From positions 372,001-436,000 of the forward strand of contig NQOF01000002.1 of NCBI GenBank assembly GCA_002270465.1: a stretch of DNA of 64,000 bases, in the 5' to 3' direction. The notes below the pieces were generated by a model. That model made no database searches and had not been told where the DNA came from. It saw only the letters and a program-made list of their open reading frames with translations. Shown in pieces: positions 35,586 to 46,085 of the stretch. This DNA comes from Blautia hominis. Its GTDB lineage: Bacteria; Bacillota; Clostridia; Lachnospirales; Lachnospiraceae. The position numbers and the translations under genes are program-made. Every line of letters begins with the position of its first letter. Positions within the stretch are counted from its first letter, which is position 1.

Positions 35586-37796
35586 ATGAATTTTATTAAA
35601 TTTATTGAAAAAAAACAGAAATTGAAACAAAAAAAGAAACAGGAGTATATTAAGCTGAAAAAGCCTGTCCTAAACTATTTTCTGGGCGATTATACAAAGG
35701 AAGAGATACATGCTTTGTCGGATACGCTGGAGGAAAGAGTAGGAGGACAGGAGAAAATTTTTTATACATTTTTTAATCAGGAAAGTTTATTGGAAGAATT
35801 TACTTCACAGGAATTTCAAAACCAGATGATAGAGGAGTTGGAAGAAAAAGAGTATACACTATTAGCCAGACAGGCTTTACAGGTGAATATAGAAAATTCG
35901 TTTGTTCTGGAGCCAAAGCTGCAGGATTTTGCTATATATGTATTTAACCATGCATCAAAAGTACAGTTTATGCATAAAGGAAGAATACATGTTAACATTT
36001 TTGTGAAAGCGGACCATAAAAAAGCCTGTCTGTTACGGCAGATGACAGAAGGAATTCGGGAATCCTTTGTGGAATTTTATTCTTCTGGCTGTACTATAGA
36101 TGTTTTTCTTCTGTTGGATCAGGCAGCTTATGCCAGTACAGAAAAAGGAATGGAAAAAAAAGCCTTTACTTATTTGACCCTGAAAGAGGCAGAGTGCATG
36201 GTAAGGGAAAAGAAAATCTCTATGGCTTATTGTATGTCGAATATGAATAGTCAGGGAATCTTAAACCGTGAGCCTTCTGTAGTATATGAAATGCTTTCTA
36301 ATGCTGCACTGATGACTATTTTAAAAGAAGGAATTCCGGCAGATGTCCAGGGGGATTATGAGGCTTATAAAGATGAGTATATGAAAATGAATGCCAGTGT
36401 TAATAAAGGTACTTTTTATTCCATTGGTTCCTTCAAACTGGAAGGAATTATGGATGTGATATCCCTGATAGTGTATCGCACAGTTTTTCTGGAAATGATG
36501 AAAGAGAGAGAGCATCTGGATGTAGCGCAGCATATACAGAGATTTGAGATAAGCCGAGAAGGGATTAACCAGTTTTTAAATCAAATTTTTCCACAGATTC
36601 CTTTCAATGAGCTTATCTGGGAAGGGATTATCAGAAATAAAAGATATAATGGAACAGAGCTTGCCAATATATCGGCAGGGGATGGAATTAAAAAGATTTA
36701 TGGCAGAAATCTGGATTTGATGTTGGAATTAAATTGTGTGAAGTTTTTTGAAACACAGGAAAAAGAGTTTATGGTTCAGAAAATATCTCAATTGAAAAAC
36801 AGAATTAACGATTTGTATTTTTCAGAGAATTTTTCTATCTTTGAAATATGCAAAGTGGTAAACGAAATGCTGTCTGTACTGAAGGAGGAAAAGGAACACA
36901 GCAGTCAGATGTACGAGGCTGAACTGAATACTTTAAAGAGCTGGGAGCTTTCAGCATTCCCCTTAGGACAGTTGAAAGATAAGACAGAATATAGCAAAGA
37001 CTCCAAAATTCTATATGTATTGGCCGGGACTTATTTACAGAAAAAACAAAGAGTTTTAAATAGCAAGGCAAGGATCCAGATTGTAGAACAGATGGAGCAA
37101 GGACTTCGGAAAGTGGCTGAAAAATATCTGGCCTTTGCAGACTCTGTCCGTTATACGGCTGAAGAATTACAGAAAAGTATCAGGTATGCAGTAGAGGATG
37201 AATTGGAGCTCAGAGTAGGTAATTGTGAAAATTATTATAAAATGATTACAGAAAAGATACTAGATACCAATGAAAATTTCAAAAAGTTTATCCGGGATGT
37301 AAATCAATCCATAGGAAGTGGAAATTTTACAGTGGAAGAACTGTTTTCAGAGGTTTTGGATTTTTGTGAGAAGGATATTTTTACACGACCGGAATTCCAT
37401 AGGGATTTTTCAGAGGAGATGCTTCTGCGTTTGAAGAACTATAGGGAATTTGAGACAGACCAAATGGTCTATGATTTTGCCTTTAATACTATAATGGACA
37501 ATCAAATTTTTATGGCGGATCAGCATGGGTTTATGGAACCATATAAGGAAGTGTGTTTTCTGATTAACAGAAATAATTTATTTGTCACTGCAACAAACCA
37601 AAGGATGGCGGAACTTAAAGAAAGCCATAGAATGAAAATATTTTATGAAAATTATTATGAGGATATGGATGTGCTTTTTATCGAGGGGTGTTTTGATCCG
37701 GCAGATTTACACGCTTATGATGTCTACGAAAAAAATTATAACAGGCTGGCCAAACAGGAAGGGGTGTATATAGAATATGGTGAGAATAATAAATAA
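35586..37796 (+). CDS. Unrecognised 736-residue helical protein of the GTPase-tubulin set
   Basis: No known domain was recognised. The N-terminus is very basic (residues 4-30: KFIEKKQKLKQKKKQEYIKL and onward). The rest is rich in charged helices with coiled-coil character, and there are no convincing membrane segments or nucleotide-binding loops. It is preceded by AAAGGAGATAAAG and ends 20 bp inside the next gene, so the two are translationally coupled. Being encoded between the tubulin-like protein and the GTPase, it may be an adaptor or structural component of the same complex. Confidence 0.75.
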   Translation: MNFIKFIEKKQKLKQKKKQEYIKLKKPVLNYFLGDYTKEEIHALSDTLEERVGGQEKIFYTFFNQESLLEEFTSQEFQNQMIEELEEKEYTLLARQALQVNIENSFVLEPKLQDFAIYVFNHASKVQFMHKGRIHVNIFVKADHKKACLLRQMTEGIRESFVEFYSSGCTIDVFLLLDQAAYASTEKGMEKKAFTYLTLKEAECMVREKKISMAYCMSNMNSQGILNREPSVVYEMLSNAALMTILKEGIPADVQGDYEAYKDEYMKMNASVNKGTFYSIGSFKLEGIMDVISLIVYRTVFLEMMKEREHLDVAQHIQRFEISREGINQFLNQIFPQIPFNELIWEGIIRNKRYNGTELANISAGDGIKKIYGRNLDLMLELNCVKFFETQEKEFMVQKISQLKNRINDLYFSENFSIFEICKVVNEMLSVLKEEKEHSSQMYEAELNTLKSWELSAFPLGQLKDKTEYSKDSKILYVLAGTYLQKKQRVLNSKARIQIVEQMEQGLRKVAEKYLAFADSVRYTAEELQKSIRYAVEDELELRVGNCENYYKMITEKILDTNENFKKFIRDVNQSIGSGNFTVEELFSEVLDFCEKDIFTRPEFHRDFSEEMLLRLKNYREFETDQMVYDFAFNTIMDNQIFMADQHGFMEPYKEVCFLINRNNLFVTATNQRMAELKESHRMKIFYENYYEDMDVLFIEGCFDPADLHAYDVYEKNYNRLAKQEGVYIEYGENNK

Positions 37797-38415
37797 TTTC
37801 GCAGAAGATGATATGATAACCAATATTTCCGGAAATGTATTGGATAGTAACGAGGTAGTGTTGAAGTGGGAATTTTCCAGAAATAGACAGTATGATTTAT
37901 GTGTTATTTTCGATTTAGAAGAAAATGAGGAGTATTCACTGGAAGAATTGATTGAAAAAAAAGTACCAAAGACAGTATATGACGATTCTTTTGGCATTAC
38001 CCATAAGGTGCAGATTAAAGGGGAAAGTCTTGGATTTGCTATTTACCCTGCAAAAAAATGCAGTGGAGATTTATGCATTGTGAATCAGAAGAAGGGGAAC
38101 ATAACGGAGAGATACCGGAAAAAGATAAAATTATATTATCGTGTTACTTATGAACCCCTGAAAAGTTTATGGGGGTTAAAATCTTTGCCGGCTAAAAAAG
38201 CAGTTCTTATGTTTACCAATATAGGTGCTGCTGAGGGAAGTTATTTGTGTTACCGATGCCGAGGAGCAGACCGTGATAACCTGATTTATGCTTTGGATTT
38301 AGGAGCATTTGGACAGGAAGCCCGTTTTGAAATTTTTATAAATAAAGACGAACAGATAGTTGTTGAATTAACAGAAGAACAAAAAAAATATGCAGAAATA
38401 ATATTGAGAAATTAG
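37777..38415 (+). CDS. Unrecognised 212-residue, probably beta-rich protein
   Basis: A soluble protein with no recognised domain. Short hydrophobic alternating stretches such as NRQYDLCVIFDLEENE, GFAIYPAKKCSGDLCIV and KKIKLYYRVTYEPL suggest a beta-sandwich. The start overlaps the previous gene by 20 bp, and the stop is 12 bp before the GTPase gene, with AGGAGGAATT between. This tight packing points to a stoichiometric partner of the upstream helical protein or of the GTPase. Confidence 0.75.
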   Translation: MVRIINNFAEDDMITNISGNVLDSNEVVLKWEFSRNRQYDLCVIFDLEENEEYSLEELIEKKVPKTVYDDSFGITHKVQIKGESLGFAIYPAKKCSGDLCIVNQKKGNITERYRKKIKLYYRVTYEPLKSLWGLKSLPAKKAVLMFTNIGAAEGSYLCYRCRGADRDNLIYALDLGAFGQEARFEIFINKDEQIVVELTEEQKKYAEIILRN

Positions 38416-38427
38416 GAGGAATTACAT

Positions 38428-39921
38428 ATGAAAAAGATTATTTGTCCATATTGCTGTAAAGAATTCATGCCGGACCAGGTGGATTTTCGTCTGATGAAAC
38501 CTGTTTCTAAGGTGGAAGAGACTGAGGAAGCCAACTATGAGAATTATGAGAATGTCTGGGATAAAAAAGAAGAAGGGGGCAGCAGCAGCGGCCTTGTACT
38601 CGATAAGCAGTTGGTGAATTATTATATGGAATGTTTAAACTATAAGGAGGAGGATGCGAAAGCAAATGCCATGAGACTTCCTGCTGTGTCCATAGACTAT
38701 ACAGACAATACAAAGGTATGGTTTGATCAAAAAGAGTACTGGGAGTATGGATATGTGATAAAAGTAAAATACCAGGGGCAGGAATTGGATGAAAGATTAT
38801 GTCCCTATTGCCACAATCATGTGGTTTACCATGCTGGTGAGCATGAGATGAAGCTGATTTCTGTTATCGGGGATACAGAAGTTGGAAAGAGTATATATCT
38901 TACAATTTTAGAGCAGATGCTTCAGGAAGATTCCTATTTTAAAGGAACTATGAAATTTATGGGTACCCCAGAAGAAAAAAACCTGTATTTTGGAAAGATA
39001 GAAGAACTTTTGAATAAAAAAGAAATGCATGAAGCAACTGAAAGGGAAAAGATTCCACCCATGCCATTTTTATATCAATATAAAACTTCCGATGGAAAAG
39101 AACATTCCTATCTTATTGTTTTTTGTGATATTGCAGGCGAGGACTGCCGTGAAAAGGAAACACTCCGGCAAAATGGATATCATTTGAAAGCCTCATCAGG
39201 ACTTTTGTTTCTGATTGATCCGACACGGTTTGCGAAAGTGAAAAATGCAATAGATGGGGAAAATGATATATCTCAGCGTTATCAACAGGAAATTTTGACG
39301 GCAATTGATCAATACCTAATTGCAGAAACACATGGAAAAAAGACAAAAATACCAGCAGCTATAGTGCTTACTAAGTCGGATATGTTAAAAGAAATCGGTG
39401 CAGTACGCGGTAGTGAAAAGTATCAGTATGTGTTGGAAGACGCTGAGGGAAATGAAAAACATCCGGGATTTTTCAATAAAGAAGTGGCGGCTAATTTAAA
39501 TTATGTGGTGCCAAGACTGATGTCAGACTTAGGCGCTGCAACACTTTGCAATGTGGTAGAGGGCAGCTTTGAAACATTTAATTATTTTGTGGTATCTGCT
39601 CTTGGAAAAAGTCCCGAAAAAGTTGAAATTGAGGATGGTGGGATTGCAAGAAAAATAAAGCGTATAGAAGGCCATATTGCTCCTTATCGCGTTACGGAAC
39701 CGCTTTACTGGCTGTTAAGCCAGTCAGGCTGCATTCCCTTTAAATACAGGGAAGTCCTGAAAAATAAAAAAGAGGAAACAAGGGTAATAGAAACTTATTA
39801 CTACGAAGATGAGTTAGACGGTTCATTTCAGAATCGCCTGGAAGAACTGAGAAAAAGTAAATGTGCAAATTTTTTTGGCAGCATGAGAGGATGGCAGATT
39901 ATAGAGAGGAGTATTATCTAA
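38428..39921 (+). CDS. Zinc-ribbon TRAFAC-type GTPase (Double-GTPase 2-like)
   Basis: A 497-residue cytoplasmic GTPase. Two CxxC pairs, Cys6/Cys9 (CPYC) and Cys125/Cys128 (CPYCHNH), should form a split zinc ribbon. The P-loop is GDTEVGKS (residues 148-155), with switch II in VFCDIAGED (Asp234 to Gly237) and the guanine-specificity motif TKSD (residues 315-318). The split ribbon before the P-loop and the D.AGED element match the GTPases named DO-GTPase2 in proposed conflict systems. It is followed after 12 bp by a GAP1-like gene, the expected partner. Substrate and signal are unknown. Confidence 0.85.
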   Translation: MKKIICPYCCKEFMPDQVDFRLMKPVSKVEETEEANYENYENVWDKKEEGGSSSGLVLDKQLVNYYMECLNYKEEDAKANAMRLPAVSIDYTDNTKVWFDQKEYWEYGYVIKVKYQGQELDERLCPYCHNHVVYHAGEHEMKLISVIGDTEVGKSIYLTILEQMLQEDSYFKGTMKFMGTPEEKNLYFGKIEELLNKKEMHEATEREKIPPMPFLYQYKTSDGKEHSYLIVFCDIAGEDCREKETLRQNGYHLKASSGLLFLIDPTRFAKVKNAIDGENDISQRYQQEILTAIDQYLIAETHGKKTKIPAAIVLTKSDMLKEIGAVRGSEKYQYVLEDAEGNEKHPGFFNKEVAANLNYVVPRLMSDLGAATLCNVVEGSFETFNYFVVSALGKSPEKVEIEDGGIARKIKRIEGHIAPYRVTEPLYWLLSQSGCIPFKYREVLKNKKEETRVIETYYYEDELDGSFQNRLEELRKSKCANFFGSMRGWQIIERSII

Positions 39922-39933
39922 GGAGGGGAAAAT

Positions 39934-42390
39934 ATGATATATCAATATTTGCATGGCCGTGATCAGGTAAGCGGTAAAGCATATGGTAGTATAAACGAGC
40001 TGGATGGCAAAATGTTTTCAAAATCCGATGAAGATAGTTTGCAAAGGACTATATTTTACAAACCAGTTCCTGGCATTAACAATAATGTACCTCCGGAATG
40101 TTATTATTATTATTCCGGAGAACTGACGAACGGATATGTCTCAATTGCTGGAAAAACCACGTATCTTTTGCCTGGAGATAGCCCACTCAGTGGAGATAGG
40201 ACTTCCCTTTTCAGCCACTTGTATATATTTGCAGGAGAAAGCCAAAAAGAAGTTGTGGGGAATGCGAGCAAACTGTTTTCTATAAGCCCGTACTGTTGTC
40301 GACTGGAAGATGTTAAAAGGCAGGAACAAGGAAAATTAATTCAGTATTATGATGATAAAAATCAGCAGGTTTTTGGAAAAGAAGAGATAGTAGATGAAAG
40401 CCTGCAGGAACTGCTGTCTGCCTTTGGAATTGAGGAAGAAGATTACGATACTCTTATATATTCAATTTTGGATGCCTGTGGCAGCCAGGAAAAAAGGATA
40501 TGTCTGGTGCTGCCAGAGAACAGCAAAAAAGGGACGGACCTGGCACTGAAATTAATGCAGTGTATTTTTGAAAATTTACCTGTGTGGCTGAAAGAAAGCT
40601 GTGGTTATATGACATATTGTTCATCTCTGCAGAATCTTTTTCCGGCGAATATGCAGATTATTTTTATTCCCGAAACGGTAGAAAATGTTCGCTCTTATAT
40701 GACACAGGAAGTAAGATATTATATATTTGATAAAAAGAACCAGCGCATGCCGCATATACCGGAATTGAATGACCGTGACATTAAAAAAATCGTGGAAAGT
40801 TTTAAAATCCTTTTATTTGATAACGAACAGACAAAGTATTATGAAAATATGATATCGCTCATAATGACATATGGAGAATGCCATCGTGCATTTACTCCAC
40901 TGCAGATAAAGCGTTTGAAGCAATTTTGGTGTGCTATAAAAATGATTTCTGAGGATCGCATTCTTTATAAAGGGAACGAATGGAAGACGATTCTGGATGA
41001 TATTCTAAGCATGGTGCCAAAACTTTGCATAAAAATCCGGGAGGACATGGAAAATTATGCAAAAACATATATGCAGTGTTTTAGCAAAAAAGGGGAAGAA
41101 GACTGGGTTCTGAAAATGTTTTATGCCATTCTTCCTGATATTAAGGAAGAAATCATAAGTTATTTTTGCGGGCAGATTTGCGATTATGACAGTTTCATTT
41201 TTGTTATGCACTTTACCGAAGATATGAAAGAACTGAATGGACAGATAAAAAAATCTATCTATAATGATAGGAAATATTTTAAGGCCACAGAAGCTTATGA
41301 AAATGAAAAACTGAGACAGAAATTAGAAAGTTTAGAAGATGCTGAGAGCCAATTTGCATGTGTAATTAAATGCATGGAGGAGATATCTCAATTACAATGT
41401 ATGTTTTTGACAAGCGAAGAGTATTATAATATGTTACGGTCAAACCTGAAGCAAATTATAACATGGGATTCCTGTAATATATTAGAAGTTAGCCAGTTTT
41501 ATCAGGAATTTCAGGATGCATTAAATAAGTATGAGTTAGACGAAAAAGACGTTTTTTCCCATATGTTTTTTGAGGTGTTAAAAAATTTTGTAAGTGAAAT
41601 TGGAAATATCCAAAAACTTACGGATAAACAGCTACAGGAACTGAGTTTGTGGAATAATACTATTTTTGACAATCCGCAGTATTTAGAATTTGCGGATATC
41701 AAAAACAGTGTTGCGGAAGAAGTAAAACTTCGGGAACAGGCAGCCATCTTTAAGAATGATGACTTAGAAGAAATGTATGGAGATATTAAGAAATTAATAG
41801 AAAGTAATCCTAAAGACATAGAAAAGCTATTTAGAAACAAAGAAATTCTTAAAGATACAAATAGGATCAGAGTGCGGTTACAGGAGCTGCCGTATAAAAA
41901 ATATAAGAAAAATAAGAGAAGCAGTATGGAAGAAGTGTTTGACGGACTTTACGAAATATGTTTTCGTTATGATGTTACGCATCGGGAGGAAATCTGCAGC
42001 CAAATCATGAATAGTAAATGGGGTGGTTTTCTTAGTCTGAGTAAAATATATAGAAATGTATGTGGAATGACAAAAGAGGAGAAGAAAGAAATTTCTTTTA
42101 TGATGAAGAGGACAATAGAATCCTTTTATAATTTTCATCCGTTAAATGCAGAGGAGCGTAACGCATTGAAAGAAGAAATCGGTGTTGCAGAGAAAATCGA
42201 AGTGGCACATTTGTTAAAAGAGGAGGAACAGAATCTTTTTAAGAAATTTTTAGGGCACTTTTCTTCAAAAGAGGAAGTTACTTTTTATAAAAACAATAAG
42301 GGAAAAAAACAGGAGAAACAGAAAAAAAGCAAAAAAGAGATAACAAAAAAAGAGATAAGAAGCACAGAAGAAGAGCCTTTTGGAAAATAA
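39934..42390 (+). CDS. GAP1-like GTPase-associated protein
   Basis: An 818-residue soluble protein. The first 110 residues follow the GAP1-N2 pattern: a short strand, SGKAYGS, LQRTIFYKPVPGI, PPECYYYYSGEL, a GYVSIAGKTTYL strand and SGDRTSLFSHLYIF. The middle and C-terminal parts are helical, as in GAP1-M and GAP1-C domains, and end in a lysine/glutamate-rich tail of about 40 residues. GAP1 proteins are predicted adaptors that couple the GTPase to other parts of the system. The start follows AGGAGGGG. The call rests on pattern similarity by eye, so a profile search is needed to confirm it. Confidence 0.72.
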   Translation: MIYQYLHGRDQVSGKAYGSINELDGKMFSKSDEDSLQRTIFYKPVPGINNNVPPECYYYYSGELTNGYVSIAGKTTYLLPGDSPLSGDRTSLFSHLYIFAGESQKEVVGNASKLFSISPYCCRLEDVKRQEQGKLIQYYDDKNQQVFGKEEIVDESLQELLSAFGIEEEDYDTLIYSILDACGSQEKRICLVLPENSKKGTDLALKLMQCIFENLPVWLKESCGYMTYCSSLQNLFPANMQIIFIPETVENVRSYMTQEVRYYIFDKKNQRMPHIPELNDRDIKKIVESFKILLFDNEQTKYYENMISLIMTYGECHRAFTPLQIKRLKQFWCAIKMISEDRILYKGNEWKTILDDILSMVPKLCIKIREDMENYAKTYMQCFSKKGEEDWVLKMFYAILPDIKEEIISYFCGQICDYDSFIFVMHFTEDMKELNGQIKKSIYNDRKYFKATEAYENEKLRQKLESLEDAESQFACVIKCMEEISQLQCMFLTSEEYYNMLRSNLKQIITWDSCNILEVSQFYQEFQDALNKYELDEKDVFSHMFFEVLKNFVSEIGNIQKLTDKQLQELSLWNNTIFDNPQYLEFADIKNSVAEEVKLREQAAIFKNDDLEEMYGDIKKLIESNPKDIEKLFRNKEILKDTNRIRVRLQELPYKKYKKNKRSSMEEVFDGLYEICFRYDVTHREEICSQIMNSKWGGFLSLSKIYRNVCGMTKEEKKEISFMMKRTIESFYNFHPLNAEERNALKEEIGVAEKIEVAHLLKEEEQNLFKKFLGHFSSKEEVTFYKNNKGKKQEKQKKSKKEITKKEIRSTEEEPFGK

Positions 42391-42408
42391 AAAGCAGGAG
42401 GTAAGGGA

Positions 42409-43335
42409 ATGAGTTGGCAGCAAAATAATTCTTCCAATCCATTTGGAAATCAAAATCCTTTCAGTGATTCATCGTTTGATGATACAAAGTCGAATCCTTT
42501 TGGTGGAGAGGGTTCTCCATCCTTTGGAGGCAGTCCATCACCCTTCGGGGATGATTCTTCTCCTTTTGGGGAAGAATTCCTCAAAACGCATGGAGAGCAG
42601 GGTAGAGAGGATACTTACAAAAAATCATCTGAACTTTTCGGGCGGCAGAGAATAAAAGTTAAAACGAAAAGTTCGGCAAATTATGCGGTTGGTATTATAC
42701 AAAATTTGCAGGAACGACCGGTGCGTGATTCCGCATGGATTAGATTTACACGTTCATTGGCCCATGGTATTTCTTATGGCAAATATGATACCAGATATTC
42801 TTTTAATGTCATTTCGCATGATGTTATGAATTCTGCTGATTCCATGTACGCCCGCAGTGATGCGGTAAATGTATATGGTGAAATCAGAGGAGGGGATTTG
42901 TACAATGGACAGAATGTGGAAGTATGGGGTAGCCGGAGCCACGGGGTGCTTATTGCCACTAAAATTGTATGTACCAGTACAGGTGTGCAGACGAAAATGC
43001 AGGCAGGTATTCCGGGGGTGGTTATCAGGGCGGTAACGTTAATTGTATTATTATTCCTATTTAGCTTAATAAAAAGGAATGTCGGATTGTTAAACGGATT
43101 TTCACCAGGGCAGTTTATCCATGGGATTTTGGGTAAGGTAATGCCGGTTATTTTAATTGCAGGATGTATTGTGGTATTGGTGGCAGGCAGAAGTATATGC
43201 CGGACATTTCATATTTCTTATGGTGTGTTGTATATGTTTCTCATCGTGGCGGCCTGCATATTTATACCGTCTATTGGTTCCATTTTTATAACAATAGCAG
43301 CTATTGTATATTTGTTGAAAATACTTGTGAAATAA
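42409..43335 (+). CDS. Membrane protein with disordered FG/NPF-rich N-terminus
   Basis: A 308-residue protein in three parts. Residues 1-60 are low complexity with repeated NPFG, PFG and SFGG units (SSNPFGNQNPFSDSSF and onward), an FG-rich disordered segment. Residues 75-200 form a compact domain ending in VYGEIRGGDLYNGQNVEVWG, which looks like a beta-barrel. The C-terminal 110 residues contain about four membrane helices. The FG-rich segment could be a flexible binding platform at the membrane for the GTPase or HerA-like ATPase. It starts after AGGAGGTAAGGG, 18 bp after the previous stop. Confidence 0.75.
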   Translation: MSWQQNNSSNPFGNQNPFSDSSFDDTKSNPFGGEGSPSFGGSPSPFGDDSSPFGEEFLKTHGEQGREDTYKKSSELFGRQRIKVKTKSSANYAVGIIQNLQERPVRDSAWIRFTRSLAHGISYGKYDTRYSFNVISHDVMNSADSMYARSDAVNVYGEIRGGDLYNGQNVEVWGSRSHGVLIATKIVCTSTGVQTKMQAGIPGVVIRAVTLIVLLFLFSLIKRNVGLLNGFSPGQFIHGILGKVMPVILIAGCIVVLVAGRSICRTFHISYGVLYMFLIVAACIFIPSIGSIFITIAAIVYLLKILVK

Positions 43336-43351
43336 TGATTAGGGGAGGTAC

Positions 43352-46075
43352 ATGGGAATGGCAGGAAAACTGGATGCATCTCATTTGAATGAAATTTTGT
43401 GCAGAACTTTGCTGAGTGAACTGGAAACAACGGGTATTGAAAAACTGTCTGCAGAGCGTTTTCAGAGGTTTGATAACCTGAGATGGTTTCGGATTGACGG
43501 CATGACTAGGTTTTGGGAATCAAATGCCAATCTGGAATATAACAATGTATTTGCAGATATATTGAGCAGTCTGGTAGTCAAGAACACAGTATTTGCCTTT
43601 TTGCTGGCAGGGACAAAACAAGGTATTCATTTTTATATAGGAACGCAGACAGAAGCTGCACCAGGTCTGGCGGAGACATACCGCTCCTATGTACCAGGAA
43701 TTGACCTTTTTGCAGATATTGATTTTAAACAGTTAGATATTCCGGTGGAACATGTGGGTGTTATGACCGGGTATCCTGTTGATAAGGCAGGAGAGGGAAA
43801 AGGAAATGAAAAAAAGAGTATTCTTCAGATTGATAACATATGCCGTGGCATGCAGGGAGAAACCTTTGCTTATTTAATTGAAGCACAGCGTCTCCCTGCA
43901 TATTATGGGAACCTGGCCAATGAAAAATTGCGTCGGGATTTGCAACAATGCAGCATGGAGCTAAATGTAACGCAGGCTATTCAATCAGAAGGCGGAAGCT
44001 ATACGAGACAGACAACGAACTATGAAATGCAGTTTTATGCCGAAAATCTGCAAAAGCTGAGTGCTTTGCTACAAGGGGGAATTGCGAGCGGTCTTTGGAG
44101 CATGCAGGGATTTTTTATGGCAAATGAATATTGGACAGCAAAAAAACTACAGGGAATTATCAAAGCGGCATATTGTGGAGCAGACGATGAGAATTTTGAG
44201 GAATTCCGCTGCATGATGCTTAAATTTCCAGTGCCTGGTTTAAAAAGTGCGATTGGAATGCTGGGAGATTATGATCCTAAAGGAAATATGCATCCCTTGG
44301 GAATAGTGTCCCCAAACAATATAAAAATTTATCAGTATATGTTCCAGACAATTATGAACAGCAGGCAGCTATCCGTTTTCTGCCGCTTGCCCAAAACAGA
44401 ATTTTCGGGCTTTTATATTGATGATTATGTTGAATTTGATACTTCTATGAGAAAAGAAGTAGAATGTGGTGTTAAAATTGGGAGGATTACAGCACCAGGA
44501 CGCAACATAGAAAATGCATTAGATAATGATTATGAAGTGGAACTGGATGATTTTACAAGGCATGCACTGATTATCGGAATAACAGGTGGCGGAAAGACAA
44601 ATACCTCTAAAGCAATACTGAGTGAGTTGTGGCTTACACATAATAAACCTTTTTTGGTTATTGAGTCGGCCAAGAGAGAATACTGGGAGCTTATGAATCT
44701 TGCAGGGAAAAAAGTGAGGAGTAGCCAGGGAAATATGGAGGAGAGGGACTTTAGTAAATTAAAAGTCTTTACTTTAGGTTCAGAGGAAAAGGAACGGTCT
44801 GTGAAATACCGGATCAATCCTTTTGAGAGAGTGGGTACAGTGGCATTGCAAACGCATATTGATTATCTTTTGTCCACATTTAAAGCTAGTTTTGAGCTTT
44901 ATGCACCTATGCCGTATATTCTAGAGACAGCAGTTTATGAAATATATAAAGATAAAGGATGGGATATCGTCGAAAACAAAAATATTTATGGCTTGAAAGG
45001 TTACCCTACTTTAACAGATTTGTATTACAAGATAGATTCGGTAACAGATAAGTTGGGATATCATGCAGAAGTACAGTCTAATGTAAAAGCTGCGCTGAAA
45101 GCAAGAATCCAATCTTTGAGAATCGGTGGAAAAGGCGCTATGATGGATACACCCGGAAGCATGCCTATTCAGGAGTTGCTGAATACTCCTTCTGTTCTGG
45201 AACTGGAAGATTTAGGTGATGACGATACAAAATCCTTTGTAATTGGTATTTTACTGGTTCAGTTATATGAATATAGAAAAAGTCAGGTCAGAGCTGGGAA
45301 AAAAGGATTACAGCATATCCTAATGATTGAGGAGGCACATAGGCTTTTAAAGAACGTACCAGTTTCCGAAGGGGGAACCAGAGCAAAATCCGTAGAGTTT
45401 TTCTGTAATATGCTGGCTGAAATAAGAAGCTTTGGACAGGGCATTCTTATTGCAGATCAGGTACCCACAAAATTAGCGCCGGACACAATAAAAAATACAA
45501 ACCTTAAAATCCTGCATCGGACGGTTATGAAAGAAGATAGGGAAGCAATGGGCTTTGCTATGAATATGACACAGGAACAGATTGAATATATTAGTTCTCT
45601 GCAAAGAGGGTGTGCCTCAGTGTACGCAGAAGGTGACAGTAAGCCCAAATTAGTACGAATGCCCCTTATAAAAGACGGCTTTTCTATGAGTAGAGAAGAA
45701 GTCCTGCAACGTGTCAGAGAGAATTTGTATATATCCCAGGGTGAGTACGAGAAAAAATATGATTACCATAAAGGATGTATGATGTGTGGGCAGCCGTGTA
45801 GGTATTATGAGAAGATAAAAACTCTTCTAGATCAGTTACCATTTAAGCAGTATGTAAAGATGGTCAAGGAAAAAGGTATTACAATTGCGGAGCTTCAAAA
45901 ATTTATTAATTCACTTGATAAACGTGAGGAAGATAAGCTATCTGTTTTTGGGAAACTTTGTGCAGTCGGATTTTTTCTTCAGGCTATGAACCTTCCGGAA
46001 GAAAAGGAAGCGGAATATCTAGTTAGATATGCGGTATGGTCATTTGAACGTGATTTGAAATTAGAGATAGAGTAG
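43352..46075 (+). CDS. HerA/FtsK-superfamily ATPase
   Basis: A 907-residue protein. The P-loop GITGGGKT is at residues 409-416, followed by a HerA-like PFLVIESAKREYWEL. Walker B is ILMIEEAHRLL (near residue 655), with ARSV-type arginine and sensor elements in LAEIRSFGQGILIADQVPTK and CASVYAEGDSKPKLVRMP. Members of this superfamily pump DNA or peptides as hexamers. Residues 1-400 are an unrecognised N-terminal region; CMMCGQPC (near residues 808-815) may bind zinc. The start follows AGGGGAGGT. A hexameric motor beside membrane and wall proteins raises the possibility of translocation. Confidence 0.88.
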   Translation: MGMAGKLDASHLNEILCRTLLSELETTGIEKLSAERFQRFDNLRWFRIDGMTRFWESNANLEYNNVFADILSSLVVKNTVFAFLLAGTKQGIHFYIGTQTEAAPGLAETYRSYVPGIDLFADIDFKQLDIPVEHVGVMTGYPVDKAGEGKGNEKKSILQIDNICRGMQGETFAYLIEAQRLPAYYGNLANEKLRRDLQQCSMELNVTQAIQSEGGSYTRQTTNYEMQFYAENLQKLSALLQGGIASGLWSMQGFFMANEYWTAKKLQGIIKAAYCGADDENFEEFRCMMLKFPVPGLKSAIGMLGDYDPKGNMHPLGIVSPNNIKIYQYMFQTIMNSRQLSVFCRLPKTEFSGFYIDDYVEFDTSMRKEVECGVKIGRITAPGRNIENALDNDYEVELDDFTRHALIIGITGGGKTNTSKAILSELWLTHNKPFLVIESAKREYWELMNLAGKKVRSSQGNMEERDFSKLKVFTLGSEEKERSVKYRINPFERVGTVALQTHIDYLLSTFKASFELYAPMPYILETAVYEIYKDKGWDIVENKNIYGLKGYPTLTDLYYKIDSVTDKLGYHAEVQSNVKAALKARIQSLRIGGKGAMMDTPGSMPIQELLNTPSVLELEDLGDDDTKSFVIGILLVQLYEYRKSQVRAGKKGLQHILMIEEAHRLLKNVPVSEGGTRAKSVEFFCNMLAEIRSFGQGILIADQVPTKLAPDTIKNTNLKILHRTVMKEDREAMGFAMNMTQEQIEYISSLQRGCASVYAEGDSKPKLVRMPLIKDGFSMSREEVLQRVRENLYISQGEYEKKYDYHKGCMMCGQPCRYYEKIKTLLDQLPFKQYVKMVKEKGITIAELQKFINSLDKREEDKLSVFGKLCAVGFFLQAMNLPEEKEAEYLVRYAVWSFERDLKLEIE

Positions 46076-46085
46076 GGGGGACAAG

